DNA from: CAYHHI01 sp964356335 | Lineage (GTDB): Bacteria > Arandabacterota > Arandabacteria > Arandabacterales > Arandabacteraceae | DNA: 18,489 nucleotides | Assembly: GCA_964356335.1 (NCBI GenBank) | Contig: CAYHHI010000060.1 | Span: 1 to 18,489, forward strand | Direction: 5' to 3' | Part shown: piece after piece, positions 7,048 to 13,639 of the stretch | How positions within the stretch are numbered: position 1 is the stretch's first letter | Layout of the letters: each line of letters opens with the position of its first letter | Translations under genes and position numbers: made by a program | The notes under the pieces: model-generated | The model's database searches: none | Seen by the model: only the letters and a program-made list of their open reading frames with translations | What the model was told of the DNA's origin: nothing

Positions 7048-8088
7048 TCATTCAAGAGTAGTCTCGATAATACCGCCACAAATCAGATGATCATCTCTGT
7101 AACAAGCAAGTATCTGACCAGCCGCAGGGGCGAAACATGGTTCGCCAAGAAGGACAGTCAGGCGATCCCTGCCTGCCTCCGTGATACTCCCCCTCACAAC
7201 CGGCGAATTGTATCTGTACTTAACCAGTACCACATTTCCTGGTTCGGTTTCAACATCTAAGAAGTAGTTGACGGATCGGGCACGAATTTTTCTGGCAAGG
7301 GCTTGGGCTCTATCCCCGATCGTTATTTCATTCCTGTCCGCGCATTTCCTGAGCACATAATGGCGCTTGCCCCTGAGGCCGAATCTCTGCCCGACGGTGT
7401 AGGCAACGTGACCCTTGTGACGCGCAACCACATTGCCGGCTGTGTCGAGGACGTCGCCGGGTCCAGGACCGCCGGCACGAGATCTCAGGATCTCGTCATA
7501 CCTTCCAGATGTGACGAAACAGAGATCCTGGCTCTCGGTCTCCCTTGCAGGGAGCCCGGCGGCCTTGACCATTTCCTTGACGTCGCCCTTGCGAAGGTCG
7601 CTGAGCGGAAATTCCAGTCTCGGTAATACCTCTCTTCTCACAAGTGAGAGAAAGTAGATCTGGCTTTTAGGTCTGTCAGCGGGCTCGGTGAGAACCAGGC
7701 TGCCATTCACCCTGTCCAGCGAAGCATAGTGGCCGGATGCGACGTGCTCAAGGCCGAATCTCGTGGCCGCCTCGACGAGCCGCCCAAACTTTATCTCGCG
7801 GTTACAGGCAGCACAGGGATTGGGGGTGAGCCCATCAAGATAGGATTTGACGAAACTGCTGACCACATGCTCGTCGAATTCTTTCGTGAGATTGAGGACA
7901 TGATGAGGAATATCCAGCTTGTGGCAGACTCTCTGGGCGTGATAAATGTCGTCTTCGCCACAACACTTCGAGGCTCCGCCCCACATCCGCGCGGTCAGCC
8001 CCACCAGATCGCGTCCGGCTTGCTTTAGAATGAGAGCGGCACCAGAGGAGTCAATGCCCCCGCTCATAAGAATGGCTATTCTTGCCAT
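7048..8088 (-). CDS. mnmA: tRNA-specific 2-thiouridylase MnmA
   Basis: MnmA activates U34 of Lys, Glu and Gln tRNAs with ATP and inserts sulfur to give 2-thiouridine, the first half of mnm5s2U. The 346 residues match the family. The PP-loop is MSGGIDSS (8-15), TPNPCAACNREIKFG (88-102) holds the catalytic Cys95 (equivalent to E. coli Cys102), ASGHYA is at 117-122, and ESQDLCFV (185-192) holds the persulfide-carrying Cys190 (E. coli Cys199). Cys92 stands where E. coli has Asp99, giving CxxC plus a distant Cys, the ligand pattern seen in Fe-S-dependent tRNA thiolation enzymes. The bases before its ATG contain no Shine-Dalgarno sequence; a 30-codon ORF with a good one ends 7 bases upstream, so translation is probably coupled. 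A cysteine desulfurase in the same gene run is the expected sulfur donor. Confidence 0.95.
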   Translation of the reverse strand: MARIAILMSGGIDSSGAALILKQAGRDLVGLTARMWGGASKCCGEDDIYHAQRVCHKLDIPHHVLNLTKEFDEHVVSSFVKSYLDGLTPNPCAACNREIKFGRLVEAATRFGLEHVASGHYASLDRVNGSLVLTEPADRPKSQIYFLSLVRREVLPRLEFPLSDLRKGDVKEMVKAAGLPARETESQDLCFVTSGRYDEILRSRAGGPGPGDVLDTAGNVVARHKGHVAYTVGQRFGLRGKRHYVLRKCADRNEITIGDRAQALARKIRARSVNYFLDVETEPGNVVLVKYRYNSPVVRGSITEAGRDRLTVLLGEPCFAPAAGQILACYRDDHLICGGIIETTLE

Positions 8089-8095
8089 GATGGGA

Positions 8096-8188
8096 TTACG
8101 GCTCGATCGACCCGGAGAGCAAGTTTCGAACCTCAGCCGGGTCAGAAGTGCCCCTGACTGTGGCCCTCCCTCTTGGGAAGATCAGCAT
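8096..8188 (-). CDS. 30-residue small ORF between nadA and mnmA
   Basis: This ORF fills most of the 113-base nadA-mnmA gap. It starts at ATG 8188 with AAGGA eight bases upstream, immediately after the nadA stop, and ends in TAA 7 bases before mnmA. The peptide is 30 residues with no cysteine. It begins MLIFPRGRATVRGTSDPAEV and continues with a short amphipathic piece ending SGSIEP. The motif F-P-x-G-R-A-x-V-x-G-T-x-D-P-A-E looks, from memory, like the last beta hairpin plus helix of ThiF/MoeB/HesA E1-like adenylyltransferases (FPDGRAIVKGTDDP... type), which handle sulfur-carrier proteins. It could be a free-standing mini-protein, a coupling leader for mnmA or a relic of a lost E1-like gene. 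The good ribosome site and the codon use like its neighbours favour translation; function is unproven. Confidence 0.6.
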   Translation of the reverse strand: MLIFPRGRATVRGTSDPAEVRNLLSGSIEP

Positions 8189-8201
8189 GACTCTGTTCCT
8201 T

Positions 8202-9125
8202 TCAGACTCTCACAGCAATCATGCGCTCGAGAGATTTTCTTGCTCGACGCATGATCTCAAGCTCTATCGTGACCTCATACACCTCATCGACCAGCGACTT
8301 GAAAACGTCTTCGAGTCTTGTCTTCTTCATGTTAAGGCAGTAACGAGCCTTGCCTGGTGAATAGAATCTCTTGCCCGGCATTTCCCTGCTCATCCTCTCA
8401 AGCAGCCCCTCTTCGGTCGCCACTATGAATTTCTTGGCAGGAGATTCCTTGGCGAACCTGAGCATGCCGCTGGTCGAGAGAACGTGGTCAGCAACATCGA
8501 TCACTTCCGGATTACATTCAGGATGGACGATGACCTCCGCTTCAGGATGGGCTAGTCTCGCCTGCCTAATGTCGTCCGCGCTGAAACGCTTGTGGACGTA
8601 ACAGTAGCCATCGAAGGGAATGATCTCGATGTCCACCTTCCTTGAGACGTATGCCGCAAGGTTCTTGTCCGGGGTGAAGATCACCCGCCTCGTGCCGAGG
8701 CTGGCGATCACATCAACCGCATTGGCCGAAGTGCAGCAGATATCGGTCTCCGCCTTGACGTCGGCATTGGTATTGACATAGGAGCAGACGATTGCGTCCG
8801 GGTATTTCTGCTTCAGTTCGATCACGTCATCCCGGGTTATCATATCCGCCATGGGGCAGCCCGCATCCATCCTGGGGATCAGAACCTTGGCGGTCGGGTT
8901 CAGGATCTTGGCCGTCTCGGCCATGAATCTTACACCGCAGAAAACGATCAGTTTCTTCCGGGCCTCCATCGCCTTCCTGGCGAGCTCGAGCGAATCCCCG
9001 ATGAAATCGCCGATCTCCTGAACCTCGGCGACCTGGTAGTTGTGGACAAGGATCAGCGCGTCCTTTTCTTTCTTGACTCGCAAGATATTTTCTTTGAGGC
9101 TTGCTTGTGTCATTTCACCGGCCAT
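8202..9125 (-). CDS. nadA: Quinolinate synthase NadA
   Basis: NadA condenses iminoaspartate with dihydroxyacetone phosphate to give quinolinate in de novo NAD synthesis and needs an oxygen-sensitive [4Fe-4S] cluster. The 307 residues match the short NadA form of three similar domains. ILVHNYQVAEVQEIGDFIGD (25-44) is the first substrate loop, FCGVRFMAETAKIL (62-75) the next block, and HPECNPEV (201-208) lies in the third domain. The cluster ligands, by alignment with E. coli Cys113, Cys200 and Cys297, are Cys90 (DAGCPMAD), Cys175 (GYCYVH) and Cys263 (YCLNMKKT); the ligand pattern is complete. AAGGAG lies 4 bases before ATG 9125, and an in-frame ATG at 9113 is an alternative. It follows the cysteine desulfurase stop by one base, so the cluster-building enzyme and its client are co-expressed. 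nadB and nadC are not in the window. Confidence 0.96.
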   Translation of the reverse strand: MAGEMTQASLKENILRVKKEKDALILVHNYQVAEVQEIGDFIGDSLELARKAMEARKKLIVFCGVRFMAETAKILNPTAKVLIPRMDAGCPMADMITRDDVIELKQKYPDAIVCSYVNTNADVKAETDICCTSANAVDVIASLGTRRVIFTPDKNLAAYVSRKVDIEIIPFDGYCYVHKRFSADDIRQARLAHPEAEVIVHPECNPEVIDVADHVLSTSGMLRFAKESPAKKFIVATEEGLLERMSREMPGKRFYSPGKARYCLNMKKTRLEDVFKSLVDEVYEVTIELEIMRRARKSLERMIAVRV

Positions 9126-9126
9126 T

Positions 9127-10281
9127 TTACTCCTTGCGCGGGAATGCCGACATCGCTCTCAATTTCTCAACAATCGGAGGAAGGACTTCGATCACCTTGT
9201 CAATTTCATCGCGCGTTGTGCCGCGCCCGAGACTGAACCGCAGGCTGCCATGCGCGATCTCCGCAGGTATGCCCATCGCAAGGAGAACGTGGGAAGGCTC
9301 AAGCGACCCTGACGTGCAAGCCGAACCCGAAGAGGCGGCGATCCCGTGCCGCATATCGAGATTGAGAAGCATCGCTTCACCCTCGACATACTTGATGCAG
9401 ACGCTCGCCGTGTTAAAGAGCCTCTTTTCCCTATGCCCGTTGAACAGGATGTCGCTGATCCTTTCGGCAAGACCCGTCTCGAGCCGATCGCGGAGATCCC
9501 CGACTCTTTCGCTCTCACCCGCCATCTGTGCCTGGGCAATCTCAGCGGCTTTCCCAAGGCCGACGATGCCGGCAACGTTCTCAGTGCCTCCACGCTTTCC
9601 CCACTCCTGATGCCCTCCGTGCACACAAGGGTCGAACCTGGTGCCCTTCCTGACATAGAGTATCCCGGTGCCTTTCGGCCCATAGAGTTTGTGGGCTGAT
9701 AGGGAGAGGAGATCGATCCCCATCTTCTTCACATCTATGGGGAGCTTGCCGACTGTCTGGACTGCGTCCGTGTGAAAAACAATTCCTTTCTCGTGAGCAA
9801 TGGATGCGATCTCTTCAATGGGTTGGATCGTTCCCACCTCGTTGTTGGCATGCATTACGGATATGATGATCGTATCACGCCTGATCGCGTTCTTGACTCC
9901 ATCGGGGTCGATGACGCCATCTGAGCCGACGGGAACGTACGTGGCTGCGAAGCCTTGTTTCTCGAGCCATTCGACCACCTTGAGCACTGCGGGATGCTCA
10001 ATCGTTGAGGTTACGATGTGACCACTGCCCCTGTTCAGGGCGAGGCCTTTGACTGAAGTGTTGTCAGATTCCGTACCACCGCTTGTGAAGATGATCTCTC
10101 TGGGCTCGGCGTTAAGGAGCCGTGCGAGCATCTCACGTGCATCCTCAACGGCCTTCCGCACGTCCTGACCTGCCCTGTATACGGATGAAGGATTGCTATA
10201 AGATTCCGTCAGATATGGTTTCATTGCGTCAAAAACCCGGGGGTCAACCGGTGTCGTGGCATTATGGTCGAGATAGATCAT
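9127..10281 (-). CDS. iscS: Cysteine desulfurase, IscS/NifS class
   Basis: This PLP enzyme removes sulfur from cysteine as a protein-bound persulfide for Fe-S clusters and tRNA thiolation. The 384 residues match group I desulfurases. YLDHNATTPVDPRV (3-16) is the opening; TSGGTESDN (66-74), TIEHPAV (93-99, His96) and HTDAVQTVGK (170-179, Asp172 and Gln175) are PLP contacts. Lys198 in SAHKLYGPKG is the Schiff-base lysine, RGGTEN (230-235) follows, and Cys322 in SSGSACTSGSLEPSH is the persulfide cysteine in a long mobile loop, as in IscS/NifS rather than SufS. Its ATG overlaps the regulator's stop by 4 bases and its stop lies one base before nadA. No IscU, IscA or ferredoxin gene follows; nadA and then mnmA take that place, so scaffold proteins must be encoded elsewhere. 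Confidence 0.95.
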   Translation of the reverse strand: MIYLDHNATTPVDPRVFDAMKPYLTESYSNPSSVYRAGQDVRKAVEDAREMLARLLNAEPREIIFTSGGTESDNTSVKGLALNRGSGHIVTSTIEHPAVLKVVEWLEKQGFAATYVPVGSDGVIDPDGVKNAIRRDTIIISVMHANNEVGTIQPIEEIASIAHEKGIVFHTDAVQTVGKLPIDVKKMGIDLLSLSAHKLYGPKGTGILYVRKGTRFDPCVHGGHQEWGKRGGTENVAGIVGLGKAAEIAQAQMAGESERVGDLRDRLETGLAERISDILFNGHREKRLFNTASVCIKYVEGEAMLLNLDMRHGIAASSGSACTSGSLEPSHVLLAMGIPAEIAHGSLRFSLGRGTTRDEIDKVIEVLPPIVEKLRAMSAFPRKE

Positions 10282-10760
10282 GGTCTCACTCCCTCCCTCC
10301 GAGAGACCGCCCGGGCAGTCCCTTTGCGCGACGCCCGTCGATTCCTCTTTAGAGATCGCCCACGTTTGGCGAGCCGATCAATTGTAACCGATCCAAGTTG
10401 GTTTTCAAGTGCGTCGCTCAGATCTTTCCAGAAAGATCGCACCGAGCACGCGCGTCGGCGTGCGCACACCACCCCCTGCTTTAGGCAGGGAACCAGGTCA
10501 ACACCTCCGTCCATGGCTGTATAGATATCGAGGATACTTATCTCGTCGGGCCTCCTCGCAAGCACGTAGCCTCCGTTGAGGCCCGGAAAGCCCTTCACAA
10601 TACCAGACTTCTGAAGCCTGTTCATCAGCTGCTTGCCGTACTTGGAAGAGATCCCCTGGGCCTGGGCAAGCACCCTGACCGAAACCGGAGCCGAACCGTG
10701 CCTGTCGGCAAGCTCGACAGAGGCTCGCACCGCGTATCGCACCTTGGTTGGCAGTCTCAT
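10278..10760 (-). CDS. Rrf2/IscR-type Fe-S transcription regulator
   Basis: The product is 160 residues from ATG 10760 (MRLPTKVRYAVRAS, the usual Rrf2 opening; GGGAGTG lies upstream). A TTG at 10799 would add 13 residues but lies inside the operator dyad. The winged helix-turn-helix covers about 1-70, with GLNGGYVLARRP as the wing. Three cysteines, Cys92, Cys99 and Cys105, have nearly the spacing of the IscR cluster ligands (92, 98, 104), so an Fe-S cluster is likely. The last 30 residues are very basic (about 13 Lys/Arg), a tail not typical of the family. It is first in the sulfur operon and lies just downstream of a dyad placed over its own transcription start, which suggests autoregulation and control of iscS, nadA and mnmA by Fe-S or cysteine status. 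It could belong to a different Rrf2 subgroup from classical IscR. Confidence 0.88.
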   Translation of the reverse strand: MRLPTKVRYAVRASVELADRHGSAPVSVRVLAQAQGISSKYGKQLMNRLQKSGIVKGFPGLNGGYVLARRPDEISILDIYTAMDGGVDLVPCLKQGVVCARRRACSVRSFWKDLSDALENQLGSVTIDRLAKRGRSLKRNRRASRKGTARAVSRREGVRP

Positions 10761-10785
10761 GTGGTCACTCCCAATAGACGCGTCA

Positions 10786-10810
10786 AAAGGTAATTCCAAC
10801 AGTTACCTTT
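10786..10810. promoter_or_regulatory. 25-bp dyad operator of the Rrf2-sulfur operon
   Basis: A perfect 8-bp inverted repeat, AAAGGTAA at 10786-10793 and TTACCTTT at 10803-10810, is separated by 9 bases. The overall length of 25 bp equals that of IscR type 1 sites, although the bases differ. It begins immediately after the -10 hexamer of the - strand promoter and so covers the predicted transcription start, where bound repressor would block initiation. The neighbouring gene encodes an Rrf2 protein, so autoregulatory binding is the natural reading; the assignment is inferred. Confidence 0.65.
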
Positions 10811-10839
10811 AATCTACTCCATCGAGACAAGCGTGTCAA
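10811..10839 (-). promoter_or_regulatory. Sigma70-type promoter of the Rrf2-iscS-nadA-mnmA operon
   Basis: Read on the - strand, a perfect -35 TTGACA (10839-10834) is followed by a 17-base spacer and a -10 TAGATT (10816-10811, 4 of 6 consensus). The predicted start is near 10804, inside the dyad operator, giving a leader of about 45 bases to ATG 10760. Confidence 0.65.
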
Positions 10840-10945
10840 CATCTCCGATCGGCTGTGTTTGGAATCACTCTCTCAATCCTTGCCTCCGCCTCCCGTTTCG
10901 GATAACATCCTCGAGGGTTTGTTCTAACCAGGGGGGCTTGCCGGT

Positions 10946-12067
10946 ATGACCTCAAAGGGCTCGCAAGACCAGGCAGATCAGGTTCGGAGGCCCGGCATCG
11001 CAAGAACCGTCTTGAGCGACTTGCGGAGCAAGGAGACGAAACATTCGATGCGTCGCGACCTGAGCGACCTGTATATGTTCTATATTGATCGCGAAAAGCG
11101 TGCCAAACTCCGGGGCATAAAGCGGGTGAGAGCATGGACCTATCTACCCATCTGGTTGCTCAAGAGTCTGGTTCTGAACCTGTCGCCTGCCCGGCGACTG
11201 CTGGTACTTCTGGGCTTGCTGTTTGCCTACATCGGTAAGGCATCGTTTTCTGTGAGGGGCTTCCACTTCGAGACCAATTTGACCCTGTTTGCTTTTGTCA
11301 TACTGCTCTTGGTGCTGATGCTCGAGCTCAAGGACAAGCTGCTTGCGCGCAACGAGATCATGGTGGCACGGGCGGTCCAACTCGCCCTCTTGCCCAAGCG
11401 CAATCCAAGCCTGCCTGGATGGGACATTTGGCTTTTCAGTCGCCCATCAAATGAGGTCTGCGGTGACATGGTGGACTACATCATGGTAGGTGACAAGCGA
11501 CTTGGGCTCACATTGGCCGATATCTCCGGCAAAGGCCTCGGCGCCGCGCTCCTGATGACGAAGCTGCAGGCAGCCCAACGGGCCTTATCCCAATACCTCG
11601 GGTCGCCTTCGGAGATGGGCGCGCATTTAAACCACATCTTCTGGGAGGACGCTCCCAGAGGTAAGTTCGCGACCCTGGTGCATTTTGACCTCGAGGATGG
11701 ACAAGACCGTGTTCAGGTTCTGAATGCCGGACACATTCCTCCGGTGGTTATCAGAAGTTCCAAAATCGAACAACTGGATCCCGTGGCACTCCCCCTGGGC
11801 GTGAGCCCGGATGCCTGTTTTCCAGGGCAGTCGATTGATCTCGGGCTTGGCGACATGCTGCTGGCATATTCGGATGGCCTTACAGAGGCCTCCAACAAAC
11901 ATGAGGAGTTCTACGGGGACGATCGTTTGTCCGAGCTTCTTCCCCAGCTCAGGGGCCTTTCGGCTGAGGCAGCCGGCATGCGTATTGTCTCCGAAATACA
12001 GAGATTCATAGGCCGCGAGCCGCCCAGTGACGATCTCTCCCTCATTCTCCTGAAGCGTGTTGAATGA
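10946..12067 (+). CDS. Membrane-anchored SpoIIE/PP2C-type phosphatase
   Basis: The product is 373 residues. A basic, helical N-terminus (1-80) leads to two hydrophobic segments (about 84-96 and 112-126), then a linker and a SpoIIE/RsbU-type PPM domain (about 135-371). Motifs are EVCGDMVDY (170-178, Asp174), LADISGKGLGAALLM (190-204, Asp192), LNAGHIPP (259-266), YSDGLTEA (308-315, Asp310) and SDDLSLILL (361-369): the metal-binding aspartates are present. Position 172 is Cys where Gly is usual. Such proteins dephosphorylate Ser/Thr-phosphorylated anti-sigma-factor antagonists in partner-switching stress pathways; no such partner lies nearby. A GGGGGG stretch lies before the ATG. A weak + strand promoter (TTGCCT 10880, 17 bases, TAACAT 10903) is divergent from the Rrf2 promoter. 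The N-terminal domain might sense membrane or envelope state; this is a guess. Confidence 0.88.
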   Translation: MTSKGSQDQADQVRRPGIARTVLSDLRSKETKHSMRRDLSDLYMFYIDREKRAKLRGIKRVRAWTYLPIWLLKSLVLNLSPARRLLVLLGLLFAYIGKASFSVRGFHFETNLTLFAFVILLLVLMLELKDKLLARNEIMVARAVQLALLPKRNPSLPGWDIWLFSRPSNEVCGDMVDYIMVGDKRLGLTLADISGKGLGAALLMTKLQAAQRALSQYLGSPSEMGAHLNHIFWEDAPRGKFATLVHFDLEDGQDRVQVLNAGHIPPVVIRSSKIEQLDPVALPLGVSPDACFPGQSIDLGLGDMLLAYSDGLTEASNKHEEFYGDDRLSELLPQLRGLSAEAAGMRIVSEIQRFIGREPPSDDLSLILLKRVE

Positions 12068-12132
12068 AGAGATAGGCGCCTCGTGAGGCTCTCGAGTATC
12101 ATTGCCTTCATCGAAGGATGTCTCCCGAAAGG

Positions 12133-12153
12133 AAAAACGCCTTGCCTGGCAAG
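12133..12153 (-). terminator. Possible intrinsic terminator after the metallophosphoesterase gene
   Basis: Read on the - strand, a hairpin with a 5-bp stem (CTTGC/GCAAG, loop CAG; 12153-12141) is followed after 3 bases by TTTTT (12137-12133). It lies about 33 bases beyond the metallophosphoesterase stop. The stem is short and the spacer before the T-run makes it weak. It sits in the 118-base gap between convergent genes. Confidence 0.4.
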
Positions 12154-12185
12154 TAATTACGGGCATAGCCCCTGCATACCCAGGC

Positions 12186-13637
12186 TCACTTCAGCAGAAG
12201 GACTTTGGCCGTGCGGATGAAGTCTCGGGCTTCGAGGCTACAGAAGTAGATACCAGGCGATACCTCTCTGCCGGAGGCGTCTAGCCCATCCCAGACGGCG
12301 CGATGCGCGCCAGGCGGCAATTCCTCATCAACCAGGGTTGTGATCTTCCGGCCTTTGATGTCGTACACCGTGACCTCGACCGGTGTCTCGTGGGCAAGAG
12401 AGAAGTTGATCGTGGTCGCCAAACTGAATGGATTCGGAGACGCAAGACCGACCACCAATTCCTGGACGGCTTCCTCCGCGGCACCCGGGCCAGCAGCCGG
12501 CGCGACGCCAGCCCCAGGCAGCGACAAAGTGAATGAGTCGAAAACACTGTCCTCCGGCGTCACAGCCGTGAAATAAAGGTATCCACCGTCAATCTCAACC
12601 TTGCAGTAGTGAAAGACTTTCGCCGTATCTACTACGTTGGGATAGCCTCCGAGCGGAGAAGCAAGGGGCGCACCCCCGCCACCTGTGGTCACATGTTGCA
12701 CCCCATTCACGACTGCCCGAGCATAGTAATGATTATGCCCGGCGAAGAGAATGGCGACCCCATACTGCTCGCAGAGGGGCTCGATGTATGTCTGCACCGA
12801 AGTGTTATTTGGATGTCCGCCGCCCGCTGACCAGCCGGGCTCGTGCAGGTACACGAATTTCCACGGCTTGGTCGTGGACGCGAGATCGTTAGCAAGCCAA
12901 TTGAGCTGGGGCGTGGCGGTGCCATAAGGTGTGTATTGATCAACCACCGCGAAGTGCGCGGGTCCATAGTCAAAAGACCAGTATCGCCCTGCCACGAATG
13001 GATATGGGAAGTACTTGGTGAAAAGCAGGCCCGCCTTCTCATGGTTCCCCATACATGACTGGTATGGCAGATTGGCAAGCATGGTGCGGATGTTCGGATA
13101 TGAAGCACTGAAGAATTGGTTATCCCAGTCGGCTTCAGCGTCACCGTTATAGACAAGGTCGGCGACCGACAGGATGAATGTTTGGAAATCCTGGTCGGCC
13201 GTGTATGTAGAGATGATCCCGCCCGCCACTCTGTTGTGATCGGCAGGATATGATCGGGTATCACCATAGGCAAGGAACTTGAGCGCAGTGGCATCTGCGG
13301 CAGGTGCCGCCCTGAAAGAACCTGTATATTGCTCCACCCCAGCAGTCAGGCGATAGTAATACATGGTGCCGGGGATGAGATTAGTGATCGCATAGGTGTG
13401 CTGATGATCGGCTCCGTATTCGTAAGTGTCGGTGCTTCCCAATGAATAGGACTGGTCACCTCCCCATTCAATCGTGCAGGTATCCAGCGAGGTCAACTGC
13501 CAGAGCACCTTCATTTGGTTGCTGACGCCAGTGTAGACCATGTAGGGAGCTTTTCTTACACCTGCCTCGGCGGCTCCCGCAAGAAGGAGACATACCGACA
13601 TCGCCAGGCAAATAGCTACTGTGATATAGGGACGCAT
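12186..13637 (-). CDS. Secreted metallophosphoesterase with FlgD/Por-like sorting domain
   Basis: The product is 483 residues from ATG 13637, chosen because AAGGAG sits 7 bases before it (ATG 13643 is only about one base from that site). A signal peptide (1-25, cut after AEA) leads to a fibronectin-like domain as in purple acid phosphatases (about 28-112). A calcineurin-like phosphoesterase domain (118-360) has AYGDTRSY (Asp126), VADLVYNGD (Asp160), MGNHE (Asn198, His199), VYLHEP (His265) and FAGHNHYY (His301, His303). After a Pro/Ala-rich linker, the end (about 395-483) is SPNPFSLATTINFSL... with VTVYDIKGRKI and SPGIYF, the C-terminal domain typical of FCB-group type 9-like secretion. It is probably an exported phosphomonoesterase or phosphodiesterase used for phosphate scavenging or surface chemistry; the substrate is unknown. 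It starts 2 bases after the HD gene ends, so the two are co-transcribed. Confidence 0.9.
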   Translation of the reverse strand: MRPYITVAICLAMSVCLLLAGAAEAGVRKAPYMVYTGVSNQMKVLWQLTSLDTCTIEWGGDQSYSLGSTDTYEYGADHQHTYAITNLIPGTMYYYRLTAGVEQYTGSFRAAPAADATALKFLAYGDTRSYPADHNRVAGGIISTYTADQDFQTFILSVADLVYNGDAEADWDNQFFSASYPNIRTMLANLPYQSCMGNHEKAGLLFTKYFPYPFVAGRYWSFDYGPAHFAVVDQYTPYGTATPQLNWLANDLASTTKPWKFVYLHEPGWSAGGGHPNNTSVQTYIEPLCEQYGVAILFAGHNHYYARAVVNGVQHVTTGGGGAPLASPLGGYPNVVDTAKVFHYCKVEIDGGYLYFTAVTPEDSVFDSFTLSLPGAGVAPAAGPGAAEEAVQELVVGLASPNPFSLATTINFSLAHETPVEVTVYDIKGRKITTLVDEELPPGAHRAVWDGLDASGREVSPGIYFCSLEARDFIRTAKVLLLK

Positions 13638-13639
13638 GA

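Noticed and set aside
10761..10799. Longer start (TTG 10799) for the Rrf2 gene
   Set aside because: It lies inside the operator dyad, at or next to the predicted transcription start, and ATG 10760 gives the family's normal N-terminus with a ribosome site.
10946..12067. Partner-switching operon (anti-sigma factor and antagonist) around the PP2C phosphatase
   Set aside because: No STAS or HATPase gene is present on either side; the flanking genes belong to other units.
12078..12089. GCCTC-GT-GAGGC hairpin after the PP2C gene as a terminator
   Set aside because: The loop is too small for the full stem and no T-run follows on the + strand.
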